Shown: in pieces, positions 16,061 through 25,641 of the stretch
Layout of the letters: each line of letters starts with the position of its first letter
Position numbering within the stretch: position 1 is the first letter of the stretch
Origin: Victivallaceae bacterium
GTDB lineage: Bacteria > Verrucomicrobiota > Lentisphaeria > Victivallales > Victivallaceae
Direction of reading: 5' to 3'
Assembly (NCBI GenBank): GCA_021647315.1
Contig: JAKIUY010000026.1
Location: 1 to 42,641 of the forward strand
Length of the DNA stretch: 42,641 nt
The notes under the pieces: model-generated
What the model was told of the DNA's origin: nothing
Databases searched by the model: none
What the model saw: the letters and a program-made list of their open reading frames with translations, nothing else
Translations under genes and position numbers: made by a program

Positions 16061-16879
16061 ATGAAAAAATGGTTATCAACTCTGATGCTTATTGCATTAC
16101 TTGCTATTATGAATGCCTGTACAACACAAAAAAAGGAATTTGGAAAGATGTCAGACACGATAAAAATTATTGCTTACAATGTTGAATTTGCCAAAGCGAC
16201 CACCCCGGCGGCTGTTGCTTTGCACTTGAAGCCGGAAAATCCGGATATTATCTGTTTTTCAGAGGTTCCGAATGGCGCATGGACAGCATTGGTCGGAAAA
16301 CAGCTGGGAATGGACTACTGTTATGTCGGGAAAGTTGCTTCAGCGAATCATGGGAAAAAATATCCGGATAAAACCGGAAAATTTTCAGGTAAATTCAAAG
16401 CTATTTTAAGCAGAACTCCTTTGACAGGAACTCATGAAAAACTTTTACAGGGAACAGGGTGGAGCCCGGTCTCAGCTGTTTTTGCCCGAACAACAATCAA
16501 TGACAAGCCATTATTGATTGGTTCACTGCATATTCCCAGCGGAGTTAAGGATCCATTAAACAGCTGTTCGGCGCATCTCGCAAAATTGATGACCACCTGC
16601 GATGACAGCAGAATAATTATCACCGGTGACTATAATGACCGTGCGAATTCCGCACCAATGCAGCCACTGTATAGGCAAGGGTTTAAAAATTCATGGTTGA
16701 CAACAAATTATAAGTTGAAGAATGAAAAAACATGGGATGCAAAAAGCGAAAAAGATGCAGGCGTTATCGATCATATACTTTACCGCGGCACTTTGAAAGC
16801 TATAGACACGGGAATAATCAAGTCAGACACCCCACCCGCCGATCACTACGCTATTTTTACTACTTTTTTACTTAATTAA
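16061..16879 (+). CDS. Lipoprotein of the endonuclease/exonuclease/phosphatase (EEP) fold
   Basis: 272 residues from ATG 16061; a TTG at 16028 in a repeat would add 11 unlikely residues. The signal MKKWLSTLMLIALLAIMNAC ends in a loose lipobox (MNAC), suggesting a lipid-anchored envelope protein. EEP-fold motifs appear in order: IIAYNVEFA (Asn), DIICFSEVPNG (catalytic-metal Glu), IGSLHIPSG (His), IIITGDYNDRANS (GD.ND), GVIDHILYRG (D-H) and SDTPPADHYAIFTTF (final D-H). All catalytic positions of the fold seem to be kept. Members cleave phosphodiester or phosphomonoester bonds in nucleic acids, sphingomyelin or inositol phosphates; the substrate here is unknown. It fits the phosphoesterase theme of the locus. 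Confidence 0.8.
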   Translation: MKKWLSTLMLIALLAIMNACTTQKKEFGKMSDTIKIIAYNVEFAKATTPAAVALHLKPENPDIICFSEVPNGAWTALVGKQLGMDYCYVGKVASANHGKKYPDKTGKFSGKFKAILSRTPLTGTHEKLLQGTGWSPVSAVFARTTINDKPLLIGSLHIPSGVKDPLNSCSAHLAKLMTTCDDSRIIITGDYNDRANSAPMQPLYRQGFKNSWLTTNYKLKNEKTWDAKSEKDAGVIDHILYRGTLKAIDTGIIKSDTPPADHYAIFTTFLLN

Positions 16880-16896
16880 ATAAAGGAATTTTTGAT

Positions 16897-19800
16897 ATGA
16901 ACACCCAAGCAAACTATTTACAAGTAAAGCCTGTCATCCAGATAAAAAACCTGTTAATCATATTTTTGCTCCAAGTTGGCTGCTTTATTCTGCCGGCAAG
17001 TGTATATGCGGAAAATGGCGATATTCAGGTAGCAATAGACTACAGTATTGACAATGGAAAAACGTTTCAAGACCATGTGGTTGTAACTCCTGGAGGATCA
17101 GTATCGGTTAGAGCATCATGGGATTACATTCGCCCGGATGGCTGTAGAGATCCTTATCTCATCGCGCTGTATAGTACTGAAAGAGATTTTGCCAGTGCGA
17201 ATGTAGGCCTACAGCGTTGGGGTGGGAAAAAAGCCTGGTATCAGAAACAGCCACCCGGATATATAAGTGCCCGCAAGCAGTCAATTGTTATGAAAATGAA
17301 CTTTGCGGCACGCAAAGCTGGAACAATGGGCTACAGGAACAAATGGGACAAAAGTAAGCGCAAATTTGTCAAAGGCCCTCTACCGGCCTGTGTCGCGTTA
17401 CCAGCCGGAACCCATAATTTCACTCTCAGTATTTATTATAGAGATAGCAAAAGGAAAAAGATTTCAGGGCAGAATATATTTCAGATCACTATCGGCGACA
17501 ATAGAGCGACGGCTAAAGTTGCGCAGGCTCCTGTCGTTAAAAAAGAGTATAAAACTTTACTTTTTAATAATCCCAAGGCAGAATATGTTTTACCTGCTGA
17601 GAACATTATAAATCTATCCGGCAAAAATCGCGCCACTGTCAATAATGGCATGGTAAGAGTGAGAACTGACCTGTTGGGTTGGATAATCGACAAGCAGTTA
17701 ACTGCTCAACCATATTATTTAAGCTGGACAGTCCAGTCAGGTAGCAAACATGGCATGGAGTTGCTGGATAAAAAAATGCCTTTCCTCTATCTGAATGGCA
17801 AGCCCGTTGTCTTCTATTATGCACGCGGCCCGCAGAAACACGACAGGGATTTTATTACTCAAATACAGAGTAACAAGGCTATTTACCTTAAACCGGGCGA
17901 CCATCTACGTATTTCCAAACTGTTCACCAATGGTTTGGTCGGCGAATTAAGGCTTTATAAGCAAGCCCTCAAACCGGCTCCAGTCAGAGTCAGAGGATTT
18001 GTTGAACTGCTCAATGATAAAGCAACAGAGCTTAACTATAAACTGGTATCGCAGACGAACAATGAAGTAAAATCCTCAGCGTCAATTCGGAATATGACCA
18101 ACAAAGTGCAATCATATAAAGTCTTTTTTATTGCAAAAAACTGGTGGCAGACTCCAATAAAAGAGGCAAAATCAACTGTTTTAGTTCCACCATATCAGAG
18201 CAGAAGTTTAACATTTACTTTCCCGTTGAAAAACACCACTCGTTATACTTCAACTGTAAATATTACGCTGAAGGACGGTCATAAATACCGTGAAACAATT
18301 GATATTCAGCATTCAACCAGCAACGTCCGGCGTTCGTTTATGTGGTTAAATAAAGGGTGGAATAGTTATCTGGTCGATTCAGGGTGGAATTCACCGAGCG
18401 TGCCTCAGGGAAAAACCGGCAGCCATTTAGATTTTCCAGGCATGTTTTATCGTAACAAAAATAAAACCCGGTTGCTTAAAAAAGAGTTTACTTTGACTGA
18501 TGCTTTTCAGCATAAGAAAATTATGTTGGATTTCTCCGGTGCCGGAGACGAAATACAAATATGGCTTAACGGCAAAACAGTCCTCAGCAAGCAGAATCTG
18601 CAACGGGTACCATTCCAGATAGATGTTACTGATGCAGTAAAACTTTCCGGGATTAATAGCCTGGTTATGGTAATTTCCAAGACAAGTCGTTTGGCGCTAA
18701 GGGATATTTTTATTGAAGCAATGCCGAAACAGCATATAGAAGAAATATTGGCAACGACTTCATTCCGCAATAAAAATATTGCGTTAAATATCAGTACAGC
18801 AAACGCCAAAAGTCTGACGATATCCGGTGATATCAGTTATCTGGGAAAAACTGTCCTGAAAATTCCACCATTTAAGGTTAATAAAAACCAGCATGAGATA
18901 AAAGTCGCATGGAATAAACCCATTCTCTGGGATATAGAAAACCCCCGTTTGCTGCAACTCCAGTTAACTCTGAAAAATAGCGCCGGTAAAATTGTTGACA
19001 GCAAAGCTACCCGCTTCGGGTTCCGTGAAATCTGGGTCGAAGGTTTCAATATAATGTTAAATGGCAAACCTCAACGTTTCCGGGCGATTGCGATGAACGG
19101 CGGTTATTTTCACAGTATGGTGAAAAATAAAAGTGTCAGAGAGCGTATTCGACTGCGTAAAAAACTTGGAATAAATTTTCTTAGACATGTTTATCAGGCC
19201 GGTGCTTATGCTGCTATCGCGGACGAGGAGGGCATCCTTATGGCGCAGGGCCTACTAACCGTATCACATCCTACTGTAGAAAAACTGCATGATGATAAAT
19301 TATGGCGTGATAAAGATCGTTTATCGTGCGAGATTGTGTTGAACCTCTATAATCATCCTTCAATTGTCGAGTGGTATATCTCAAATGAATTCTCGGAATC
19401 GTTACAGAAAGATTCTAGAAAACTTGCAATTAAACGTCTAGTAACATCACAGGAAGCAATAAAAAAGATCGATGCTTCACGACTGTTTGGGCATGGCTGT
19501 GATTTGGATCTAGGCGGTTACAATGCCTTTTACAGTACCCATTACCCAGTTGATATCCATGGTTTACGCACTATTGAGGCTTACACGCCGGATGTCTGCC
19601 TGTGGCATAAACCTGATCAACCGTTAACCCGTGGGATGAAGGTGCCGAACGGGCAAATCAATACGGTTGCCAACGTTCATTTTAAAAGCCCGATTATCTG
19701 GGGAACCAAACCGATTTTTGTCGGCGAATTCGGCTGGAATATGTTCTATAATCCGCCGGTCGGTTTTATGCAGATATTCGGCGACAAAGTAATCTCTTCG

Positions 19801-22479
19801 GTATGGGAGGTAAAAAAGGCGCATCATCAGGTCAATGCAATGTTCAATGCCGGGCACCGTGAGGCTGAAGTTGCACTATACACAACTTGGGATCATGCTG
19901 CAAACCATCCCTATCGCTATGTTCCGAAAATAGATATTTATCTCTGGAACCAGAGCCACGCCTGGTACGGTAACAGCAAGATTATAATGCCGATGAATAT
20001 TTTCCATGAAATCCCTGAAGCTAATTCCTATAAATTTACAGTTTCCCTGGATGGAAAATCATCAAAACAAATTATACTGGATAAAAATATTACGCTTAAC
20101 GCAGTGGCGATATATAGAAACACATTCAGCTTTAAGACGCCGAATGTATCAACTGAAACTGCATATAAGATGCGTTATCTCCTGAAAAAGGGTAATAAGA
20201 TAATCGCGAAAAAAACGGTTGATGTAGAAATATATCCCAGAACAATCAAACCGCTTTTGTCCACGGCTACTATCTTGATCTACAATCCATCATCGCAATT
20301 AGAAAAACAGTTGGCTGAACTGTCTTTGACCGTCAAACGCCTTGCATCGTTGAATAAATTGAGTTCATTCCCCCCTCAACCGCTTATCATTGCGAAGGAT
20401 GCTCTGAATAACGCAACTGAGATGGGGATTAAACAGCTTGAGGATTATGTTTATCGCGGGGGACGGGTGCTGGTGCTGCAACAGCAGGAAATTCATGGAC
20501 TTTTCAATATGAGCACTACGCCCAAAGTTTCAAGTATTGCTTTTAAGCGAGCATTTAATCAGTCTGAAACAGCCGGATTTGCTGAAAATGATTTTAAATA
20601 CTGGTATAAAGGACATGTGGTCAGTCGCTACGATTATCGCAAACCCAAAGGGCGGGCAGGCACACCATTATTGGAAACCGGCAGTGGCATGGGCGGTTTA
20701 GCCTACACCCCGCTGTTTAAATTAACCGAAGGCAACGGGATATGCTATTTGAGTCAAATGGATCTTTTGCAGACTTACCGGCAATCACCTGTAGCAGCCA
20801 AGCTTTTCCGTTCACTTGTATCAAGTATTATTAAATTTAAGCCGTCAGGAAAAAAATTTGGTACGTTTGTTAAAAAAGGCAGTTCATTAGAGCACTTTTT
20901 GAAGAAATTAAACCTGACAATAAATAACAGTCAACCGCTGTCATTATACAGTGCCATCATCTGCGATGCAGCTCTGCTGGCAAATAATAACTTCAGAGCT
21001 AAAGTGAAGAGTTATCTCAACCATGGCGGTACAGTCTATTTTAAAAATGTTAACTTCACGAATCAACGGGCACTATCAGAAGTGCTGGGTTCAGAACTGT
21101 CTTTTGCCAAAAATAATCTTCCCGCGGTTAAAGGACGAGCCCTGATTTTAGAGCATGATCCCGTTCTGGATGGCATTTCACAGGAGGATTTTTTCTGGCG
21201 GCGCTGGCAGGAGAATGAAAGTACGGCAGGCTCATTTCGCACTGATAAAGACTTTCTCGCTAATCCCAGCGATCTACAGGGAATTATAAAGGGTGGTAAA
21301 GCTCTGATATATCCAAACAGTTTAATCAGGGTTAAATCCGGAGCAGGCGTGGCTTATCTGGACATGCTGCGCTGGGAGCAGGCACCAATATTACTGAAAA
21401 GAAAAGCCTCTCGTATTGCTATGAGTCTACTATACAATCTTGGCGCTAAATTTAAAACTAGGAAAGTATCAGCCATTAATCTCAAAAATGTCGGGTTTGA
21501 CATGGTTAATCTGAAGCCGTTCTTTAACCGGTCTCTTATTGATTCAGTTGACAATAACGGGCAAGGCGGATGGAATGACCAGGGTCCTGAACATGACATG
21601 AGGGGTATTCCAACTGGCAAACAGACCTTCAATCGAATTCCTTTCCTGATTGCTAAAGGAAAAAATTGCATTACCCTGCATTCTAAATATCGTAAAGCAA
21701 AGCTGCCTTATAAAATAAAAATTCCCATTAACAGGAAAGTTAAGGGCATGGCATTTTTGTATACTTCAGCCTGGACTGGCTCCAAAGAACATGGGGCTTA
21801 CAATGTTCATTATAAGGACGGTTCCAGTTATATTATTTCGCTTGCCGGCGGCAAGACATTACGTGACTGGGCGGCCGCACAACCAGGCAAAGCCTTCCCG
21901 AATGAAAATGAAATTCAGACTGAACTGGCCTATACCTGCCGCACTGCCGGCGGACGCAAAGCAAGTCTGTTTCAACTTATCTGGACCAATCCCCGCCCTG
22001 CGTTTGAGATTAGTTATGTAAGCTTTGAGACCACAGACAATGCGGTCATGGCTTTGTTGAGTATTACTGCTCTAACAGCATCTAAAAGCATAACAATAGA
22101 GCAACATGGCAACCCTGAAGTTTCAACGGCATTCTATAGCAGGGGTCTTAGTCTGTATAAAAAACAAAAATATAATCTGGCGGTAAAAAGCTTTAAAAGT
22201 GCAATTCGTGCTTCGGATAAAAATTACCCGGCATATTTGCTTGCAGGTGATATTTACAAGCTTCAGAAAAAATATCCAGCTGCTGAAAAAATATTACTGG
22301 CGTTAATTGAAAAAGCTCCGAATCAATTGGAGGCCTATACTAAATTGGGCGCTATCTATGAGCAACAGGGTAAATACCGTGAGGCACTGGCTATCTACAG
22401 AAAATCATTTAAAGTTGAAAAGAATCAGCCTTGGATTATGCATGCCATAGAACGGCTGAATAATAAGTTATCACGCTGA
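16897..22479 (+). CDS. Giant secreted GH2-like glycosidase with C-terminal TPRs
   Basis: 1860 residues with a signal peptide ending near residue 38 (VYA/EN). Domains in order: ~40-200 a module shared with the free protein at 22941-23519; ~205-360 a beta domain; ~478-610 a GH2 jelly roll (QIWLNGKTVLSKQNL); ~620-705 an Ig-like domain; ~706-1050 a GH2 barrel opening with FREIWVEG. The acid/base is Glu831 in HPSIVEWYISNEFSES and the nucleophile is Glu944 in KPIFVGEFGW. Then come an Ig-like domain and one or two GATase-like folds (~1125-1500; YRGGRVLVLQQQ, LNHGGTVYFKN). A QGGWNDQGP module (~1525-1735) is shared with 27764-28588, and three TPRs end the protein (~1743-1850). Beta-galactosidase or a related activity is likely; exact substrate unknown. 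Confidence 0.82.
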   Translation: MNTQANYLQVKPVIQIKNLLIIFLLQVGCFILPASVYAENGDIQVAIDYSIDNGKTFQDHVVVTPGGSVSVRASWDYIRPDGCRDPYLIALYSTERDFASANVGLQRWGGKKAWYQKQPPGYISARKQSIVMKMNFAARKAGTMGYRNKWDKSKRKFVKGPLPACVALPAGTHNFTLSIYYRDSKRKKISGQNIFQITIGDNRATAKVAQAPVVKKEYKTLLFNNPKAEYVLPAENIINLSGKNRATVNNGMVRVRTDLLGWIIDKQLTAQPYYLSWTVQSGSKHGMELLDKKMPFLYLNGKPVVFYYARGPQKHDRDFITQIQSNKAIYLKPGDHLRISKLFTNGLVGELRLYKQALKPAPVRVRGFVELLNDKATELNYKLVSQTNNEVKSSASIRNMTNKVQSYKVFFIAKNWWQTPIKEAKSTVLVPPYQSRSLTFTFPLKNTTRYTSTVNITLKDGHKYRETIDIQHSTSNVRRSFMWLNKGWNSYLVDSGWNSPSVPQGKTGSHLDFPGMFYRNKNKTRLLKKEFTLTDAFQHKKIMLDFSGAGDEIQIWLNGKTVLSKQNLQRVPFQIDVTDAVKLSGINSLVMVISKTSRLALRDIFIEAMPKQHIEEILATTSFRNKNIALNISTANAKSLTISGDISYLGKTVLKIPPFKVNKNQHEIKVAWNKPILWDIENPRLLQLQLTLKNSAGKIVDSKATRFGFREIWVEGFNIMLNGKPQRFRAIAMNGGYFHSMVKNKSVRERIRLRKKLGINFLRHVYQAGAYAAIADEEGILMAQGLLTVSHPTVEKLHDDKLWRDKDRLSCEIVLNLYNHPSIVEWYISNEFSESLQKDSRKLAIKRLVTSQEAIKKIDASRLFGHGCDLDLGGYNAFYSTHYPVDIHGLRTIEAYTPDVCLWHKPDQPLTRGMKVPNGQINTVANVHFKSPIIWGTKPIFVGEFGWNMFYNPPVGFMQIFGDKVISSVWEVKKAHHQVNAMFNAGHREAEVALYTTWDHAANHPYRYVPKIDIYLWNQSHAWYGNSKIIMPMNIFHEIPEANSYKFTVSLDGKSSKQIILDKNITLNAVAIYRNTFSFKTPNVSTETAYKMRYLLKKGNKIIAKKTVDVEIYPRTIKPLLSTATILIYNPSSQLEKQLAELSLTVKRLASLNKLSSFPPQPLIIAKDALNNATEMGIKQLEDYVYRGGRVLVLQQQEIHGLFNMSTTPKVSSIAFKRAFNQSETAGFAENDFKYWYKGHVVSRYDYRKPKGRAGTPLLETGSGMGGLAYTPLFKLTEGNGICYLSQMDLLQTYRQSPVAAKLFRSLVSSIIKFKPSGKKFGTFVKKGSSLEHFLKKLNLTINNSQPLSLYSAIICDAALLANNNFRAKVKSYLNHGGTVYFKNVNFTNQRALSEVLGSELSFAKNNLPAVKGRALILEHDPVLDGISQEDFFWRRWQENESTAGSFRTDKDFLANPSDLQGIIKGGKALIYPNSLIRVKSGAGVAYLDMLRWEQAPILLKRKASRIAMSLLYNLGAKFKTRKVSAINLKNVGFDMVNLKPFFNRSLIDSVDNNGQGGWNDQGPEHDMRGIPTGKQTFNRIPFLIAKGKNCITLHSKYRKAKLPYKIKIPINRKVKGMAFLYTSAWTGSKEHGAYNVHYKDGSSYIISLAGGKTLRDWAAAQPGKAFPNENEIQTELAYTCRTAGGRKASLFQLIWTNPRPAFEISYVSFETTDNAVMALLSITALTASKSITIEQHGNPEVSTAFYSRGLSLYKKQKYNLAVKSFKSAIRASDKNYPAYLLAGDIYKLQKKYPAAEKILLALIEKAPNQLEAYTKLGAIYEQQGKYREALAIYRKSFKVEKNQPWIMHAIERLNNKLSR

Positions 22480-22542
22480 AAACTACAGCAAGGAAAGAGT
22501 AATTGATGATATTTATTTTAACCTAATTAGGAATTTGTATTT

Positions 22543-22654
22543 TTAGGGCTGAAAGCCCGTAATTCCACAGCCCAGAGTGAAGCCCTGGTAATGAGAGCCC
22601 CCCGGAATAATTAGGGCCGAAAGCCCATAATAAAAAGTTCCGGCAAAGCCGGTT
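22543..22654 (+). repeat. Composite GGGCTGAAAGCCC-type repeat plus inverted CCGGCAAAGCCGG element
   Basis: TTAGGGCTGAAAGCCC (22543-22558) and TTAGGGCCGAAAGCCC (22611-22626) flank a CAGCCCAGAGTGAAGCCCTGG block. AGTTCCGGCAAAGCCGGTT (22636-22654) is the inverse of the copy at 472-490. The GGGCTGAAAGCCC pattern is, as far as I recall, widespread as an interspersed repeat in Lentisphaerota and similar genomes. Each part can fold into a hairpin, and the set may end the long transcript of the GH2 gene. Confidence 0.65.
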
Positions 22655-22739
22655 ATTTTCAACCTGATTTTAATGTTATATTTGTTTAGGTTGAATTTTT
22701 AACTTTTGGCTCAAGTAGCCAAATAAACTAACTAAAAAC

Positions 22740-22754
22740 TACCCATAATGGGTA
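22740..22754. repeat. TACCCATAATGGGTA palindrome
   Basis: Perfect six-base arms around TAA. It is closely related to the palindrome at 22906-22920 and, by its TACCC/GGGTA arms, to those at 28684-28704. Confidence 0.5.
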
Positions 22755-22905
22755 TAACCTATTGACAATTAGTCAAAATAGATGAATATTGCAATGGTGG
22801 CTTTTACAATAACAGATCCGATTGAGGAAACTCTAAAGATCAGGAGGGCTGAAACATGAGATGACAAATGACAATATTATTGGAGATTGAAAAATAACTG
22901 AAACC

Positions 22906-22920
22906 TACCCGTTACGGGTA
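22906..22920. repeat. TACCCGTTACGGGTA palindrome
   Basis: Perfect six-base arms around TTA, just upstream of the ribosome site of the small secreted module gene at 22941. The paired A-to-G and T-to-C changes relative to 22740-22754 keep the stem intact, which suggests that the structure matters or that it is a structured repeat family. Confidence 0.5.
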
Positions 22921-22940
22921 TAAAAAAAGGACATTGAATC

Positions 22941-23519
22941 ATGAAAACAAAATGTGTAAAAATATTGACGGTATTAGCTCTGGCTGTAGGATGCTTCGGA
23001 AATCTTTTAGCGGAGGATGAGACAATTGATGCTATGTTGCAATTCAGCATTGATGGCGGGAAAACATTCAGTGAAGACGCTCCGACGATTAAACAAGGTG
23101 GTTCTGTCAAGGTAAAATTAGTTTACACCAACACCGAGACCAGAGCTATCCATAACAAGGTCATCTACAGTCTGCTCTATTCTACTGATACTGATTTTGC
23201 CAGTGCCAACTGTGGAAAACAGCCAAATCGCTGGGGCGTACCCGGATGGTATCAGCGCCTTAAAATATATTATGCCGGGGCAAAAAAACCAAGTGGTAAA
23301 TTTGTCTATGATCTTGACATGGGCGAACGCAAAGCAGGAACTATGGGAACCAGTGTAAAATACGATAAAACAAAAAAACAGTATGTTGCCGCACCGTTAC
23401 CGGCTCTTGCCGCATTTGCCCCTGGATCTTATAATTTTATTGTCAGAATTTATTACCGCCTGAAAAAAGATAAAGCGACGATTATCAAGAACCTGCCGTT
23501 TACTGTAACGGTTAAATAA
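22941..23519 (+). CDS. Free secreted copy of the giant GH2 N-terminal module; function unknown
   Basis: 192 residues with a Sec signal peptide (about 1-24, ...GCFGNLLAEDE). The mature protein aligns along its whole length with residues ~40-200 of the upstream 1860-residue enzyme: FSIDGGKTF versus YSIDNGKTF, GGSVKV versus GGSVSV, LYSTDTDFASAN versus LYSTERDFASAN, RWGVPGWYQ versus RWGGKKAWYQ, RKAGTMG in both, and APLPA versus GPLPA. It looks like an all-beta domain, and I cannot assign it to a named family. Ribosome site AAAAAAAGG precedes ATG 22941. A carbohydrate-binding or protein-docking role is inference, based on its occurrence as an accessory domain of a glycosidase. Confidence 0.8.
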   Translation: MKTKCVKILTVLALAVGCFGNLLAEDETIDAMLQFSIDGGKTFSEDAPTIKQGGSVKVKLVYTNTETRAIHNKVIYSLLYSTDTDFASANCGKQPNRWGVPGWYQRLKIYYAGAKKPSGKFVYDLDMGERKAGTMGTSVKYDKTKKQYVAAPLPALAAFAPGSYNFIVRIYYRLKKDKATIIKNLPFTVTVK

Positions 23520-23589
23520 CCCGCATATAAAAACCAACTGGGTTTGATAGCTAGACATTACACAAAAAGATCGCTAGATGATGTTTTTT

Positions 23590-23656
23590 GTTGGAGCACA
23601 GACTTTAGTCTGCAATTTATACGCTCAAAAAAGCAGACTAAAGTCTGTACTCCAAC
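23590..23656. repeat. 24-bp inverted repeat with 19-base spacer
   Basis: Arms 23590-23613 and 23633-23656 are inverse copies with one mismatch in 24; each arm begins or ends with GTTGGAG.../...CTCCAAC and contains CAGACTTTAGTCTG-like inner symmetry. It lies in the leader of the phospholipase-like gene. The open frame running through it into that gene is judged non-coding. Confidence 0.7.
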
Positions 23657-23730
23657 GGGCGTTATATCCTTTTCGTGAACAGTCTAGCTATACTTTAAAG
23701 GGTAAATATTTAAACAGGAACTATATTATA

Positions 23731-25434
23731 ATGTTTCATAAAAACTGGAAACGGTATACTTTTTTATTCATTGTTTTTTGTCTGTTTTCCCAAACACTCT
23801 GGGGATGGGGCTCTGGTCATGATTATGTTAATCGAGGCGCATTAACGATTATGCCGGATGAAATAAAGAATTTTTTAGGCAAAGAAAACCAGAAAAAATT
23901 TATCCGCTGGTCCCATGCCCCGGATAGCTTTGCCCCATGGGTAAAAGAGCAGAAGAAATATCCGATAACTGATACAGAAGTAAAATATCTGCAGTCTTTC
24001 GGCGCAAAAAATCTCTATTCGTTGCATTCATCACGCAAACCGGGTCAATGCGCTAATTTTATCCTGCTGATTCGGGCATTCATGGACAAAGATCCCGCGA
24101 GAAGTGCATTCTGGATGAGTACGTTGATGCACACCGTGGCTGATGATGTTGCCTGTAATCATACTTCTCAGATTCATTATTCAACCTATGCGTTTAAGCC
24201 ATACAACATAAAAATGGGCAATGGGATAGGCTTTGATTTTGCAAATATCGCCAAAACTTCAGAGGGCAAAAAAGCTGTAAAATTATTGTTGAATAAATAT
24301 AGTCCCAAAGTTATTACCGGCACACCGAATGTAGTGCTTGAGCAGATTTTATCTACGGATATTCTGGCTGCCACTTATGGAACTCAAAGAGAGTATAAAA
24401 TTATGGCGACTTACGCCCCTAGTGCCACGAAAAAAACAAGAAACACAGGCACTGAAGCCATGGCGGAATTAGGGGTTTACGGTATGACAAAGACCATGGA
24501 TATGATTATTACTGCCTGGGAATTTGCCAAACAGGGCAAGGTGCCGGTATTGACTTCGGAAATAGTTAAAAATGCAACAAAAACTAAGCATAAATATCTT
24601 GGTCAGGCTCCGCTAAGTGATGATTCCATTTACACCGGTCTGCTGCAAAAAGCAAAAAATGGCGTTCCTAATGTCGGTATCGTGCTCGAACGTTCCCAAT
24701 TAATGATGCGCAGCAGGCTCAGTTTCGGGGGACGGCTTGTTATGGCTGCGGTCATGAGAACATTAAAAGCAAATAAAATCCCTTATTGCACCATTGATTT
24801 ACGAGATTTAGATATTCCCGATTCAACAACACTTGATGTTAAAAAAATCCCTCTATTGATTCTCTGTTCCGGTTCGTTCCATGTCTCAAACAACGCCAAA
24901 AATAATTTAAAGAAATATTTTGCTGATGGCGGACGGCTCCTCTGGATTGGTGGACGTGACAAAGGTATTTTGGGTGATCTTTCCCAAAGTCTGACCAAAG
25001 CGGATCCAACAATTTTACCGGTAACAAAAAAATATGGAAGAAATAACAATGAAGTAATTAATAAAATCAGCATTAAATTTCTACCGCCATTTAATAAACT
25101 GTTAGGAGATAAACAATATCGCTTTATTAATAATCCTGATACCAAAGCCGGTTCGCAACCTCCGCTATGTTTATTAAAAGTTAAGCCGGTTAACAGTCAG
25201 GTCAAACCTATTGCTGAACTGTCTGTAGATAATAAAACAATCTGTGTAGCGGCAGAATTAACCGATAAAAAAGGCAACGCCAAAGCCATTTTTATCCCAG
25301 AATACTTATTAGCGCCATTTCTGCTCGATGATACAGGAGACAGCATGGTTAATATCGCAGATATCACTCTCGACAGGGTTGGAACTCCGATTTTATTACA
25401 GGCAGTAAGCTTGTTGCTTGCTGATAAAAAATAA
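23731..25434 (+). CDS. Secreted zinc-dependent phospholipase C-like protein with GATase-like C-terminus
   Basis: 567 residues from ATG 23731; the frame is open from 23578, but those 51 codons lie in an inverted repeat. The signal peptide ends just before WGWGSGHDYVNRGA, so the mature protein would start with Trp, as in the zinc phospholipase C/S1-P1 nuclease fold where the N-terminal Trp binds zinc (family knowledge). Further ligands are present: SHAPDS, LYSLHSS and HTVADDVACNHTSQ (H-x3-D-type and late His). From about residue 300 a GATase-like alpha/beta domain follows (LLILCSGSF, LKKYFADGGRLLWIGGRDKG). It probably hydrolyses phospholipids or other phosphodiesters outside the cell. The fusion is unusual for the family, whose members are usually about 250-300 residues. 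Confidence 0.72.
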   Translation: MFHKNWKRYTFLFIVFCLFSQTLWGWGSGHDYVNRGALTIMPDEIKNFLGKENQKKFIRWSHAPDSFAPWVKEQKKYPITDTEVKYLQSFGAKNLYSLHSSRKPGQCANFILLIRAFMDKDPARSAFWMSTLMHTVADDVACNHTSQIHYSTYAFKPYNIKMGNGIGFDFANIAKTSEGKKAVKLLLNKYSPKVITGTPNVVLEQILSTDILAATYGTQREYKIMATYAPSATKKTRNTGTEAMAELGVYGMTKTMDMIITAWEFAKQGKVPVLTSEIVKNATKTKHKYLGQAPLSDDSIYTGLLQKAKNGVPNVGIVLERSQLMMRSRLSFGGRLVMAAVMRTLKANKIPYCTIDLRDLDIPDSTTLDVKKIPLLILCSGSFHVSNNAKNNLKKYFADGGRLLWIGGRDKGILGDLSQSLTKADPTILPVTKKYGRNNNEVINKISIKFLPPFNKLLGDKQYRFINNPDTKAGSQPPLCLLKVKPVNSQVKPIAELSVDNKTICVAAELTDKKGNAKAIFIPEYLLAPFLLDDTGDSMVNIADITLDRVGTPILLQAVSLLLADKK

Positions 25435-25641
25435 GGCAAAGGCACACTCCCACTAATCACAAGCCTAGGGTAAAGCGAAGCGGAGCCTTAGCAGTGTCCT
25501 CTGTATGAGGACTTCAAACATACAGTGTATCATTTTTAATGCAAAACTCATGATATTGCCCTACCCAAAGAACAAGGTATTCCAGGATTAAATAAAGCAG
25601 CCATACTGCAACAGAACTGATACTCTAAAATTGTTGCCTGC
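25435..25641. other. End of cassette A; intergenic region
   Basis: Together with the promoter that follows, this makes a gap of about 310 bases. It holds a small perfect hairpin GTCCTC-TGTAT-GAGGAC (25496-25512) about 60 bases after the phospholipase-like gene, without a T-run, and a GCGAAGCGGAGCCTT-like fragment (25474 on) of repeat character. I see no gene. Confidence 0.4.

Larger units (their letters stand above)
22480..22940. other. Gene-free gap of about 460 bases with palindromic repeats
   Basis: No coding frame with a start and ribosome site is convincing; CAGGAGGGCTGAAACATGAGA near 22841-22861 starts with a good site but hits TGA after two codons. The gap contains the repeats at 22543-22654 and two TACCC-type palindromes listed separately. 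Confidence 0.5.

Noticed and set aside
23578-23730. N-terminal 51-residue extension of the phospholipase-like protein
   Set aside because: It is encoded by a 24-bp inverted repeat and would hide the signal peptide that starts at ATG 23731.
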